Numbered from the stretch's first letter, positions 26,079-35,932 are shown. The stretch is DNA of 39,154 bases from Flavobacteriales bacterium (GCA_016718655.1 JADKCV010000035.1:1-39154); one strand, 5' to 3'. Numbers and translations are program-made. The notes: generated by a model not told the origin, from the sequence alone.

Positions 26079-26519
26079 CTACCATTCTTCAAAAATGTTC
26101 ACCCATTGAGGCTCCGTGGGTTGCCCATCAGAGTCTGCGATCCCACAATACATGAACGTGTACCTCTCTGAACCAAAGCGACGGAATTTGACAAATGAAA
26201 TGCTCTCGAAACGTCCCAAGTCACAATGATCTCCATAGAGGACGATCTGGTCGAATTTCTTGGAAAGGTCGCTATGGTCGAAGGCTTCCGGGCTACCGAT
26301 CTTACATGATGTCGGGTCATCACCATTCTTCACATCTACCAGCACCAGGTTCACACACTGAAGGACCCCTTCCTTCGTTACTTCGAGTTGTTCGACATGC
26401 TCCAGTAGACACACAAATTTTCCTCTAGTTCTGTTGAAGTGATCATTGACCTGAGTTTGCTGATCATCAGCAGTACATCTTACAAGGAGATCACCTGCTG
26501 GGAGAGCCAGTTTAATCAT
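26079..26519 (-). CDS. Protein of unknown function (146 aa), AT-rich relative to neighbours
   Basis: The frame starts at ATG 26519. The protein is soluble, with no signal peptide, and appears mostly beta with several Cys and Asp residues (GKFVCLLEHVEQLEVTKEG, LVLVDVKNGDD, FDQIVLYGDHCD). It ends in EPQWVNIFEEW. I do not recognise a family. The base composition is clearly lower in G+C than in the cvfB gene upstream, suggesting an imported gene. It lies 55 bases downstream of the cvfB stop in the same direction, in the accessory stretch between the duplicated cvfB segments. The segment TACCTTCG 25-30 bases before the start is one mismatch from TAnnTTTG but lacks a TTG partner. Confidence 0.65.
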   Translation of the reverse strand: MIKLALPAGDLLVRCTADDQQTQVNDHFNRTRGKFVCLLEHVEQLEVTKEGVLQCVNLVLVDVKNGDDPTSCKIGSPEAFDHSDLSKKFDQIVLYGDHCDLGRFESISFVKFRRFGSERYTFMYCGIADSDGQPTEPQWVNIFEEW

Positions 26520-26574
26520 TGATCGGTCGGCTCAAGTTCCGAAGGTATCAGTGACCTGACACGGAGATCACGGA

Positions 26575-26940
26575 TCACCCCACCCACACGATCCCATCCT
26601 CACCTATGCGCACCAACCGCTCCTTGTAGAGGGCACCGAGCGCCTTCTTGAAGGCCTTCTTGCTGATCCCGAACTCGGCGTGGATGTCCTCGGCCGAACT
26701 CTTATCACTGAGCGGAAGGAAGCCTTTCGCCTCCAGACGCTTGGCCAGTAGGGCGGTGTGCGCGTCGATGTATTGCCGGTAGCCGATGGGCTGCAGCACG
26801 ATGTCCAGCTTCCCGTCGGGACGGACGGTCTTCACGTAGCCGGTCAGGCGGTCGCCTACGGATACGGGTTTGAACACTTCATTGGCATGGACCAAGCCGT
26901 GGTGCCTGTTGTTCACGATCACGGAAAGGCCCAGGTCGCT
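26575..26940. repeat. Duplicated segment, copy 2 (3' end of full-length cvfB)
   Basis: This is the source-like copy of the segment found at 23150-23517, about 95-96% identical by eye. Similarity ends sharply inside the cvfB gene after the codons for SDLGL, leaving the first 156 codons unique to this locus. Confidence 0.75.
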
Positions 26941-27408
26941 GCGGCCGTAAACGAGCAGGTCCACCGCAGCGCGTGGGGCAACGGTCATGGGATCGGCGCT
27001 CAACAACCGCTCGATGCGTGTGCTGCCATATACCCGCCGGGCCTTTGGGTCCCAAAAGGCACCCAACACATACCAGCGTCCTTCCTCCATGTCCTTGTGT
27101 TGCTCGTCATGAGGAACCAGAAGGGGAGGCTCGAAGCCCCAATCCACCTGTGCTCCTGCGCCACGAATGGCGATCATCCGCAAACGGGCGAAGGTGCCCA
27201 CCTCCAAACGGGGCGTGCGCGTGGTGGCCAAGGGTCTTCCATCCGCACCCGGGTACACGAACACACGGAGCATACCGTCCTCGCTCCCATCGCGGGGTGC
27301 TTCGTTCAAGGGCAGGACCACTTCCTCCGGGTCATCGTCGCCCAGCACCAGTCCTTCGCGTGTTCTACGCAGGATACGGAGCTCCTGGGTACGGCCCATC
27401 TGGATCAT
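26575..27408 (-). CDS. cvfB: CvfB-like S1 RNA-binding protein, full length
   Basis: The 277-residue protein starts at ATG 27408 (MIQMGRTQELRILRRTREGL), a normal opening for the CvfB family. It consists of S1-type beta-barrels (about 1-65, 65-145 and 150-215, the last including LGLSVIVNNRHHGLVHANEVF) and a C-terminal winged-helix domain (about 220-277). The family includes Staphylococcus CvfB and YitL. The proteins are thought to bind RNA and affect gene expression. The 3' 366 bases recur as a truncated copy at 23150-23517. The gene is divergent from the large SBBP gene, 230 bases apart, and is followed by an AT-richer unknown gene. Confidence 0.9.
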   Translation of the reverse strand: MIQMGRTQELRILRRTREGLVLGDDDPEEVVLPLNEAPRDGSEDGMLRVFVYPGADGRPLATTRTPRLEVGTFARLRMIAIRGAGAQVDWGFEPPLLVPHDEQHKDMEEGRWYVLGAFWDPKARRVYGSTRIERLLSADPMTVAPRAAVDLLVYGRSDLGLSVIVNNRHHGLVHANEVFKPVSVGDRLTGYVKTVRPDGKLDIVLQPIGYRQYIDAHTALLAKRLEAKGFLPLSDKSSAEDIHAEFGISKKAFKKALGALYKERLVRIGEDGIVWVG

Positions 27409-27638
27409 GGCCGAAAGGTAGGGGGGATGTCCGGCTCATGCAGGCACATCCCGTTCAGGAGGCCCTCCAGCAAAAGGCGTGATCGGATCCCTTCATGCGG
27501 GGTGGATCGTTCGGTCATCCCTGTCCGTTCTGTCGCCCATTTTTCCCGGTTCGTCCACTTTCCATGCCGAGGTGGTATTCCCCATGGTGACTTTTGAATG
27601 GTGGTCAAGGTGTTCTTGTCCCTCGGTTCTCCAGTCCC

Positions 27639-30600
27639 ATGCGCCTCACTCACCTGATCCCGGTCCTTGTCGTCCATCTGTGGACAGGATATTCGCTCCA
27701 GGCCCAGTTGTGTGCGCTGGACGTCTTCGTGGCCAACGACCAGAGCGGTTCGGTCAGTGCGATCGAGAACACGCAGAGCCGGCAGTTCATCAGTTCCCTC
27801 TTCCAGGGCATGCAGCCTTGGGGTACGGCTCCTGGGGAAAGTCGTATGGCCATCGCCGATTGGGACAGTCCCAACGTCTGGCAGCAGTTCAGCTTCCCTT
27901 CGGTGGGCGCCAGCTACACCACGGAGATGAGCGACGTGCTGGCCTACCAGAACGCACAGCGCGCCTTGCTCGGCGGGACCGACCCGGTCACTGCGCTCAC
28001 CCGATCGTACCAGCAGATCGGACAGGCGCCCATCGCGGGACGCACCGCGAAGCCCATCATCGTGCTGATGACCGATGCGGACTGCTCCCAAGTTCCTGCA
28101 GGCCTCAGCACCTTGGCCACCCAGATCAAGAACGCCGGTGTCACCATCGTGGTGGTCGCCATCGAGGCCGCTTCTTATTGCACGGCGCTCATGGGCGCGC
28201 AGGTCGCGAGTCCTGGCGCCTACTTCAGCGCACCTACCTATGCTCAATTGGTGCAGGCCAACGTGCAGCTCGTACAAGCCATGATCAACGCGGGATGCAG
28301 CGTGGGGGTGGATCCGAGTTACGACCTCAGCATCGAATTCGACAGCTTCACCGCATCGGGTTGCATCTCGGGCACGCCCTCGTTCCAAGCGGGCTACACC
28401 GTGACCAACAATGCCGCCACGGACTTCAATGGTCCCTTGTTGATCTCCTTCTACAGTGGCGACCCCGCGTTGAGTTCGAGCGCCTTTCTCACCACCCAGA
28501 ACCTCGGTACCGTAGCGCTTCCTGCAGGTGCCACCTTCAGTGGAAGCCTATCCGGTGCATTGCTCGCTTCCACCACAACACTGTATGCCATCGTGAACTT
28601 CAACGGAGCGGCAGCGGGCCACGCGCCGCCCATTGGTTACATCCCACCCAGCGAGACCTTCGCCCCGGACGAATGGGCCACCTTCAACAACGTGAGCCCC
28701 CGCATGGACCGCGTGAACGACCCGGTGACCTGCCCGCCGCAAGCGCTCCTAACCACCACCATCGTCAACCTCGGTGTGGGCTGCGATGACCTTGTGCCCT
28801 ATGACGTGAGCATCTGCAACACGGGCGATGCTCCGGCCTACATCGTTCCTACGATGCCCATAGCCGTGCCTGGTGCGTTGCCGGTCAACAACTTGAACGA
28901 GGAGGGGACCTATGCTGCCGACCTCGACTGGGCCACTTACCACGGCGGCACCTTGTTGGATGAAGGCCTGGCCGTGGCCACCGATGCAGCGGGCAATGTC
29001 TACCTCGCTGGTCTTACGCGCAGTGCAGGGTCCATCGCTTCGGCTGGTGCGCATCTGGTGGTCGCGCCAGGTGGACGCAATGCCTTTCTGGCGAAGTTCA
29101 ACAACGCAGGTGTGCGGCAATGGGCCACGTACTACGGCGGCACCGGGAATGACTTCGGACTTTCGGTCACCACTGACGTTGCGGGCAATGTCTACCTCGC
29201 GGGCTACACCTCGAGTACCACGGGTATTTCCACGGTCGGATCACACCAGGCAGCGTTGGGTGGCAGTGATGACGCCTTTGTGGTGAAGTTCAACGCAGCG
29301 GGTGTGCGGCAGTGGGGGACCTACTACGGGGGAACAGGTTCGGACATCGGCTACTCGGTGACGACGGATGCGGCGGGCAATGTGTTCCTTGCTGGTACGA
29401 CGGCCAGTGTGGCAGGCATCGCCACGGCGGGGGGCACATCAAGGGGCGAACGCAGGCTTGGGCGACAACTTCCTGGTGAAGTTCAACACTGCAGGTGTGC
29501 GGCAATGGGGCACCTATTACGGTGGCACCGATACCGAGGACCTGGCCAACGTGGCCTGCGATCCAGCGGGCAATGTGCACTTGGTAGGGCAGACCTTGAG
29601 CACCACGGGGATCGCTACAGCTGGCGCGCACCAAGCAGCCAACGCTGGCGACGATGTGTACCTGGCGCGGTTCACTGGCGCGGGTGTGCGGCAGTGGGCC
29701 ACCTACTTCGGCGGCACCGGCGTGGAGACCTTCCCCTCCGTGGGTTGTGATCCCGATGGGAACATCTTCGTGAGCGGCACCACCTCCAGCACCGATGCCA
29801 TCGCCATCAATGCGCCGCATCAAGCATTCGGGGGGGGAGGGGACGATGGCTTCCTGGCGAAGTTCGATGCGGCAGGTACCGCCCTGTGGAGTACTTACGT
29901 GGGTGGCGAGGATGATGAAGTGATGAACGATGTGGCCGTGGATGCCGTCGGAAAGGTCGTCGTGGCCGGGTTCACGAAGAGTACCATCGGTATCTCCACC
30001 TTCGGGTCCTACAAGGAGTCCATCGATGGCACCAACCGCGATGCCTTCGTGATGAAGTTCAGCAACGATGGTGCCTTGCGTTGGGGTACCTACTTCGGCG
30101 GAGAGGATGATGACGAGAACTATGCCGTGGCCGTGGATCCCGTGGGTGACGTGTATGCTGCGGGCTTGACCGCCAGCCTGTTCGATGTGGCCACCCCATC
30201 TGCGCACCAGACCGCGAACAACGGGAACGACGAACCTTACCTGGCGAAGTTCGGTGAGCATGAGCTGCCGCGTATCCTCTATCCAGGCGAATGCTTCGTA
30301 CGCCAGTATATCTACGATTACAGTGCTCTGGGTGCCGGTACCTACAACCTGAGCATGGGGCTGAGCGCATCCGTGTACACCCCTGGTGATCCCGCACCCC
30401 TCATCATGCCCGACCAGCACTTCAATGCGGGCACCTTCGTGGACATCAGCGGATTCAATGGCGCCGTGCATACCAGCGACAATGCAGTGATCCCCGCCGC
30501 CGGCAGTGCGTGTGCTCCGGGCGACCAGGTCAGTGTGGGTGTTGACATACCGGCCACCAGCAGTTGCGGCAACGGTAACTACGCTCAGGCCACCATCACC

Positions 30601-32274
30601 ATCACCAACCTCAGCGGCATCACCGTTACCGGTGCGGATCTTGACCTTGACCTTACGGGGCTCGGGGCCACCTACGTGGGCGAACCGTACAACCTGAGCG
30701 TGGGGCTGGGCCTCGCTGCACCGAACCTCCTCGATCCGGCCTATCCCTTCGTGCTGCATGCCATCAACGCGCAGTCGGGTCCCGTTTCCTTGCCCATCCT
30801 TTCCATCCCACCGGGGGTAAGCACCTTCCAAGTGGACCTGAACATCGGTAGCACGCTCACCAACCTCTCCGTCCAAGTGAGCGCGATCCACACGGCCATC
30901 AATACGAGCGGACAGAGCAATCTGGCCAGCGATGTTTCGGGTGTCACGGCGCTCACCGTGCCGGTCATCGCCAACTTCAGTTGTCCCGGTTCCATCAATG
31001 CGGGAGGTACCATCGTCCTTGGCGGTATTTCGATCTCCGGGGCTGCCACGGTCCAATGGGCGAGCACAACGGTAGCGTCCATCACCGGTGGCGGTACGTT
31101 GGCCAGCCCCACGCTCGCGTATGTGCCCACACCCCTCGATGTGGCCAACGGCTTCGTTGCCATCAGCCTCACTGCGCTCAGCGCCAGCGGATGCGACGCC
31201 ACGGTGAGTTGCCAGGTCGACATCACCAACGTGTCCTACGACTATGGTGATGCGCCGGTGGTGTACGATATGAACATCAATTACCAGCCACCGGCGGCGG
31301 CATCCACGCTCTTCAGCGGCATGGTGCTCGGCGTTACCGGACCATCCACCGAGAACATCGCTCACAATAGCGTGCTCGCGGATGGCGATGGTAATGAGGA
31401 GGATGCGTTGCTCACCAATCCGTACACTGCCCCTTGGCCGGGGCTCGGTGGGGCCTTCGACCTATCGGTGCGCGCGACCAATAACACAGCTTCCATCAGC
31501 TTCTTGCACGCCTTCGTGGACTGGAACGCGGATGGCGACTTCCTCGACTCCTTGGAGAGTTCCACCAATACCGTGGTCAAGGCGGCGGTCAGTGGTACCC
31601 AGTTCCACGACATGCACTTCGTGGTGCCGCCCTTCGCCAATACCAGCGGCTTGTTCTATATCCGCCTACGCCTTTCGGTGGATTCGTTGTCCGTGACCTT
31701 CCCCTACATGGCCGCTCCGCGAGGCGAGACCGAGGACTATGTGTGGGAATCCATTGGCATCCTCCCGGTGGAGTTGATCGCGTTCACCGGTGAGCAGGAG
31801 GGTGCTGCGGTGCGCTTGGAATGGACCACGGCGAGCGAACGGAACACGAGCCACTTCGTAATTGAGCGCGCACGGGATGCCATGGACTATGGCCCGATCG
31901 GAACACTTCCTGCTGCCGGGTACAGCCAATCGCTGTTGGATTACACGTTCATCGATCGGTCGCCTTGGAGCGGCTTGTCCAATTATCGTTTGCTGCAAGT
32001 GGACCTGGATGGGACCGAGGCGTATCACGGACCTGTGGTCATCGATCACAATGGCACTGGTGCTGTTCATGCGCAGGTCCTTCCCGGTGAAGGGGTGATC
32101 ATCCATGGACCCGGCCTTGAAGAGGTGATGGTACACGACCACAGCGGACGGATGCTCGCGGAGGGGATCATGACCGATGGTCGATGGCGTTTCGCGAACC
32201 CCACGAGCGGGGTGTACCTGGCTGTCCTGCTCAGCGGTTCGCGCATGGAGACGGTGCGCTTCGTGGTCCCTTGA
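27639..32274 (+). CDS. Very large secreted protein: VWA-like domain, SBBP beta-propeller repeats, GEVED domain, T9SS sorting domain; frameshifted
   Basis: Translation starts at ATG 27639 with a signal peptide (MRLTHLIPVLVVHLWTGYSLQA). A von Willebrand A-like domain follows with the metal-binding motif DQSGSVS at about 34-40 and the strand IIVLMTDADCS. Seven SBBP-type repeats of about 64 residues (28930-30250) share the core ATYYGGTG, DAAGNVYLAG and AKFNAAGVRQW. A Cys/Thr-rich beta section follows, then a GEVED domain (DYGDAPVVYD near residue 1201, GETEDYVWES), a PVELIAFTG connector and a C-terminal sorting domain. The frame breaks at a run of six G (29429-29434). Dropping one G restores one protein of 1544 residues. 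It is expected at the cell surface, as a calcium- or metal-dependent adhesin. Its stop lies 4 bases from the convergent small gene. Confidence 0.9.
28926..30250 (+). repeat. Tandem SBBP coding repeats, about 192 bases each
   Basis: Seven units are visible by the recurring W-[AGS]-TYYGGT core at about 28930, 29123, 29315, 29508, 29697, 29889 and 30082. Units are similar at DNA level, especially in the GCGGGCAATGT and GTGCGGCAATGGG blocks. The frame break of the gene lies in the third unit. Repeats of this kind can expand or contract, and short-read assembly could collapse them. Confidence 0.8.
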
Positions 32275-32278
32275 GGGT

Positions 32279-32611
32279 TCATCCCCAGTGACCACCGAGA
32301 TCCGGGGTGGCAAGCCACATCAGTCCGGTAGCGAGCAGCAGGAGCAGCACAAGCACCAAATGGATCATCCGCCAAGTGCGCCAGAACGGTGACCAGTTGA
32401 CGTTGCGGCTCAGCCACCAATAGAGTGGGTAGGCCGGCTGGACAAGGAGTAGATGGAACTCCGGTTGCCCATCCAATTCGTGCCACCACCGTAGGAAGCC
32501 GCCCTCCGGAGGATAACCGTGTCCCACATGATCCAGCATCCACCACAACCAGAAACCGCCGACCAGGGATACGGAGAAGAGGATTTGAATGACGCGGAGC
32601 AGGTGGATCAT
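32279..32611 (-). CDS. Small integral membrane protein of unknown function
   Basis: The 110-residue frame starts at ATG 32611 (MIHLLRVIQILFSVSLVGGF); a GTG one codon upstream is also possible. Three hydrophobic helices are predicted (about 5-25, 51-66 and 80-102) with many Trp residues (WLWWMLDHVG, YPLYWWLSR, WRTWRMIHLV). The His and Trp residues beside the helices are the only hint of heme or quinone contacts, which is speculative. No family is recognised. The gene is convergent with the large T9SS gene (4-base gap) and lies 39 bases after the next T9SS gene in the same direction, so it may be co-transcribed with it. Confidence 0.7.
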   Translation of the reverse strand: MIHLLRVIQILFSVSLVGGFWLWWMLDHVGHGYPPEGGFLRWWHELDGQPEFHLLLVQPAYPLYWWLSRNVNWSPFWRTWRMIHLVLVLLLLLATGLMWLATPDLGGHWG

Positions 32612-32650
32612 CACCCCTCCTAACGTATCATGCGGGCTGTTCTTATTCGC

Positions 32651-34351
32651 CTATCGATCGCCCTCCAATACGATCCGGGAAACGGCCCCTTGTCCGTCCG
32701 TGAGCAGATAGACCCCGGATCCCAGCCCCGCCAGGTCGATACGCCGGTCCGTTCCGATGGTTGCGAAGCTGCGTACCAGCGAACCACGCAGGTCGAAGAG
32801 ATCAAGCCGCTCGGCGCGCCATGCTCCGCTGATGGTGATAGGACCCGTGGTGGGATTGGGATACAAGGATCCTTCGAGCGCTGTTGTCCAATATGCATCG
32901 GCGACCGCGGTGGAGAGCTCGGGCGAGAGCTTACAGACATACATGTCCTGCGAAAGACATTGTAAGGTGTCTGGCCCGAACCGGACCTGCCCACCCACAT
33001 CACCACAGAGGTGGAAATTGCCTAAGAGGTCGCTTTGCACATCGGCGATCAGGCTGTATCCCGAGAGTAATTCGGGTTGCACCACCTCCAACACCGTTCC
33101 CATGGTATCCAGCCGGACCAGTGCACTGGTATTGCCCGTGCTGGTGGCCAGTTCGGCGCTTGGTAGTTCCGCATCGTAGAAGTAGTAGGCGCCGCCAACG
33201 AGTTCGTTCGGACGGGTGGTGGTGGCGATGCCACTGAAGAAATCATCACTCAGTCCCGTCAAGCGCCGCGACCAGACCGGAGCTCCGCTGGCCGTCAACC
33301 GCATCAGGAAACCATCGGTTCCGGATGCATCCGGTGAACCGTACAGCGACCCGCGATGCCAACCGCTCACGTACACATCCCCGTTCCCCGCCACGATAAG
33401 GTCCTCCACGTTGCTGACATTGGTGGTCGTCAATAGAAAGCCGCTGAGCGGTTCGCCGGCACCGTTCAAGTGCATGACGGCAGCCGTTGGCGTGGTGGTG
33501 GCGCTCAAGCCAAGGTCCACCGGGCCATCCACATATGGTGTGCCCGTGTTGGCAAAGACGTTACCGCCCACCCAGATGTCACCTTGGTCGTCGAACGCGA
33601 TGCTTTGGAACACACCCAGCCCTTCCAGACCGCCGATGGTATGTACCCATTCGGTATTGCCCAAGGTATCCATCCGCTGCACATACGTGAAATCGTAGGC
33701 CAGGTCGCAGGTGCGAAAGCCTGCACCGCCAAAGGACATGGTACTGATCTCCGGGTCCTCCGCGGACGGAAGTGTGCAACTGTAGGAACCGCATATGATC
33801 AGATCACCTGCCGGGTTCACGCGTACGGCGTAGCTGATGGCCGACGGGTAGTTCGAAGGTTGGAACCCGACCTCCATCGTACGCACCCAATCCAGGTCGC
33901 CGGACGCGGAGTAACGTGCCACGAAACTGAACGGGAGGTTGACGCCATCCGGATCGATATTGGCTACCACGGTATCACCGAACACGGCCAACCCGGAATA
34001 GGCACCTGTGATGTAGACATTGCCATCCTTGTCGGTATCCACTCCGAAGGCGGCATCATTGATCGGCCCACCCGCCGCGCGTCCCCACAGCAGTTCGCCA
34101 TCGGGCGCGTATTTCAGCAGAACGATATCGCTTCCGCCAACGCTGGTCACAGACACATTTCCAGAGGTGAAGGTCCCACGGATGGCTCCGGTCACGAACA
34201 CATTGCCACTCTCATCCACCGCCATACGCCAGAGCTTCTCGTTGTCACTGAGGCTGCCGACACGCTGCGCCCACACATGCTCCAAAGGGGGCTGGGCGAG
34301 AACGAACGATGTGCACAGGCCAAAAATTCCTAACGCTGCGGTCCGGTTCAT
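32651..34351 (-). CDS. Secreted SBBP-like repeat protein with T9SS type A sorting domain
   Basis: The 566-residue protein starts at ATG 34351 with a signal peptide (MNRTAALGIFGLCTSFVLAQ). The mature part (about 25-490) is a beta-propeller-like series with blocks such as WRMAVDESGNVFVTG, GVDTDKDGNVYITG, IAFDDQGDIWVGG and IVAGNGDVYVSG. The C-terminal about 75 residues are a T9SS type A domain: SLYPNPTTGPITISG, RLDLFDLRGSLVRS and GLGSGVYLLT, ending in VSRIVLEGDR. Export to the cell surface and a structural or binding role are expected. The repeat blocks resemble those of the large protein at 27639 without being the same array. The gene is divergent from yjdM (106 bases), with the strong-looking yjdM promoter in the gap. 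Confidence 0.88.
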   Translation of the reverse strand: MNRTAALGIFGLCTSFVLAQPPLEHVWAQRVGSLSDNEKLWRMAVDESGNVFVTGAIRGTFTSGNVSVTSVGGSDIVLLKYAPDGELLWGRAAGGPINDAAFGVDTDKDGNVYITGAYSGLAVFGDTVVANIDPDGVNLPFSFVARYSASGDLDWVRTMEVGFQPSNYPSAISYAVRVNPAGDLIICGSYSCTLPSAEDPEISTMSFGGAGFRTCDLAYDFTYVQRMDTLGNTEWVHTIGGLEGLGVFQSIAFDDQGDIWVGGNVFANTGTPYVDGPVDLGLSATTTPTAAVMHLNGAGEPLSGFLLTTTNVSNVEDLIVAGNGDVYVSGWHRGSLYGSPDASGTDGFLMRLTASGAPVWSRRLTGLSDDFFSGIATTTRPNELVGGAYYFYDAELPSAELATSTGNTSALVRLDTMGTVLEVVQPELLSGYSLIADVQSDLLGNFHLCGDVGGQVRFGPDTLQCLSQDMYVCKLSPELSTAVADAYWTTALEGSLYPNPTTGPITISGAWRAERLDLFDLRGSLVRSFATIGTDRRIDLAGLGSGVYLLTDGQGAVSRIVLEGDR

Positions 34352-34420
34352 ACCGTAAAGAACCCCTGAAGTACGGTGTGGGTTCGCACGTCCCTGCACG
34401 TTCCATCACCGGATGAACGG

Positions 34421-34449
34421 TTGGGTTCGCGGAAGGAGCGCTAGTTTTG
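34421..34449 (+). promoter_or_regulatory. Putative Bacteroidota-type promoter for yjdM
   Basis: TTG at 34421-34423 is followed after 18 bases by TAGTTTTG (34442-34449), a full match to TAnnTTTG. The ATG of yjdM lies 8 bases further on, so the untranslated leader would be only a few bases. The same 18-base spacing is seen at the putative tamB promoter. Pattern match by eye. Confidence 0.5.
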
Positions 34450-34457
34450 CTGTCACC

Positions 34458-34796
34458 ATGCCCGATACACTGCCCTGTCCCGAATGTCGTTCGTCCATCA
34501 CCTATCCTACCGGCACATCGCAGATGTGCGCTGAATGCGGGCACGAGTGGAATCCGGAGGAAGTGGCTGCCGCCAATGCCCCCGCTGTGGTGAAGGACGC
34601 CAATGGCAATGTGTTGCAGGATGGTGATGATGTGGTGGTGGTGAAGGATCTCCCCGTGAAGGGTGCGCCCAAGGCCATCAAGGCCGGTACCAAGGTCCGC
34701 GGTATCCGCTTGGTGGATGGCGATCACAACATCGATTGCAAAGTGGACGGTTTCGGGGCCATGGCCTTGAAGAGCGAGTTCGTGAAGAAGGCCTGA
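34458..34796 (+). CDS. yjdM: YjdM/PhnA family zinc-ribbon protein
   Basis: The 112-residue protein starts at ATG 34458 and has a zinc-ribbon with Cys7, Cys10, Cys24 and Cys27 (CPEC and CAEC), followed by GHEW. The remainder is the PhnA/YjdM domain: VKDANGNVLQDGDDVVVVKDLPVKG, a KAGTKVRGIRLV strand and the C-terminal GFGAMALKSEFVKKA. Length and layout match the family, and the fold is complete. The family is commonly named alkylphosphonate utilisation protein, but a phosphonate role has not been clearly shown. A longer in-frame start at 34413 lies upstream of the putative -7 element and is unlikely. Transcribed alone, or with the small membrane gene at 34862 (65-base gap). Confidence 0.93.
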   Translation: MPDTLPCPECRSSITYPTGTSQMCAECGHEWNPEEVAAANAPAVVKDANGNVLQDGDDVVVVKDLPVKGAPKAIKAGTKVRGIRLVDGDHNIDCKVDGFGAMALKSEFVKKA

Positions 34797-34861
34797 GGTC
34801 AAGCCTTCCCGTGGTGGTCGAACCCAGGATGGGGATCGCTCAAGGCGGTCATCTTTGTTGC

Positions 34862-35038
34862 ATGAACGTCACAGCCAAACGCCCCATATTGATCGTCTTG
34901 CTCACGCTCAATGCCATCGTATTGTTGGGCCAGCTCTGGCCTGAAGGGGCGCCACCGTTCGCCCGGGTAGTGAACATCGTGTTCCTCCTCGGCTCGTTAG
35001 GTTACTTCCTCCTGGAGATGAAGCGAAAGGATCAATAG
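34862..35038 (+). CDS. Short two-helix membrane protein of unknown function
   Basis: The 58-residue protein starts at ATG 34862 (MNVTAKRPILIVLLTLNAIVLLGQLW) and has two hydrophobic helices, about 8-25 and 34-52, with a short loop and a basic tail (EMKRKDQ). It has no recognised domain. It follows yjdM after 65 bases. A CATCTTTG element just before the start is one mismatch from TAnnTTTG and might give it its own promoter. The frame could be extended upstream to 34736, but that overlaps yjdM and adds an unlikely polar segment. Confidence 0.6.
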   Translation: MNVTAKRPILIVLLTLNAIVLLGQLWPEGAPPFARVVNIVFLLGSLGYFLLEMKRKDQ

Positions 35039-35244
35039 GGCCGGTGAGCGCCCCAGTCTTGAACCGTTCGATCCATCCCCGTAAGGTCAGGCATCTATTG
35101 TATCGATCGTCACTTGGCGATCGTTCGGGAAACGAGTCGACCACGTGCTCCTCGGACATGCCGGTCGTCCTCCTGCCTTAAGGTCGGTGCCATCTGAACC
35201 TTCGTGGCCGCTGATACACTTGTTCAACCCCCATACTGATCACC

Positions 35245-35932
35245 ATGAAGATAGGCGAATTCGGAACCGGGGTGGTCGGACAGACCATCGCTGGCAAACT
35301 GGCGAAACTGGGCCATGAAGTGATGATCGGCAAACATGATGTGCAGGTCACTCGCGAAACGAAAGGATGGTACAAGCTTTTCGTCCTTTCTGGGCTGGTT
35401 GGCGACACATCTTACGGTGAAATTGGGCACCCACGCGCAGACAGCCGCCCACGGTGTGGTGCTCGTCAACGCAACCAACGGTGGCGCTTCGGTCGATGCG
35501 TTACGGTCCACGAATGCAGCCGACCTCAAAGGAAAGGTGCTACTGGACATCGCCAATACGCTCGACTTCTCGAAGGGCATGCCGCCTTCGCTGTCCATCA
35601 GCAATACCGATTCCCTCACAGAGACCATCCAGCAGGCATTCCCGGCATTGCATGTGGTGAAGACACTGAACACCATGAACGCATCCCTGATGGTGGCGCC
35701 CGATCTGCTTCCCGAGCGTACCAATGTGTTCATGAGCGGCAACGAGCCCACCGCCAAGTCCAAGGTGAAGGAGGTCCTGCACAGCTTCGGTTGGGCGGAT
35801 GCTGATATCATCGACCTCGGGGACATCACCACTGCACGCGGTACGGAACAGTTCCTGCCGCTCTGGGTGCGACTCTACGGTGCCCTTCAGAGCCCGATGT
35901 CCAATCTCGGGATCGTGCAGGGAAAGCCCTGA
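35245..35932 (+). CDS. NADPH-dependent F420 reductase-like oxidoreductase, frameshifted
   Basis: The protein starts at ATG 35245 with a Rossmann dinucleotide-binding motif (GTGVVGQTIAGKLAKLGHEV). The frame then breaks near 35353: up to codon ACT (VQVT) one frame is used, and from GCG onward (AKRKDGTSFSSFLGWLATH) the frame one base away is the correct one. It contains VNATNGGA, KGKVLLDIAN, a VKTLNTMNA segment and the end WVRLYGALQSPM. The layout is that of the F420-dependent NADP reductase/NADP oxidoreductase coenzyme-F420-like family found widely in Bacteroidota. Removing one base gives 228 residues, or adding two gives 229; both are near normal. The substrate is unknown. The gene is convergent with DUF2461, 54 bases apart. 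Confidence 0.85.

Noticed and set aside
29429..29434. Run of six G considered as programmed frameshifting or phase-variation site
   Set aside because: Single-base run-length errors are common in long-read data and other genes in this window show the same kind of break; no slippery-site partner or downstream structure was found.
28926..30250. Regular spacing of about 192 bases considered as a CRISPR-like array
   Set aside because: Unit length is far too long, the units are coding and in frame with one protein, and there are no short identical repeats with unique spacers.
29290..31365. Long minus-strand open frame opposite the SBBP gene
   Set aside because: Antisense shadow of the tandem repeats; low-complexity His/Arg/Val composition.
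35102..35123. CGATCG-TCACTTGG-CGATCG inverted repeat between genes at 35038 and 35245
   Set aside because: Each half is a palindrome, so the pairing is ambiguous, and it has no T run or clear operator position. It may be chance.
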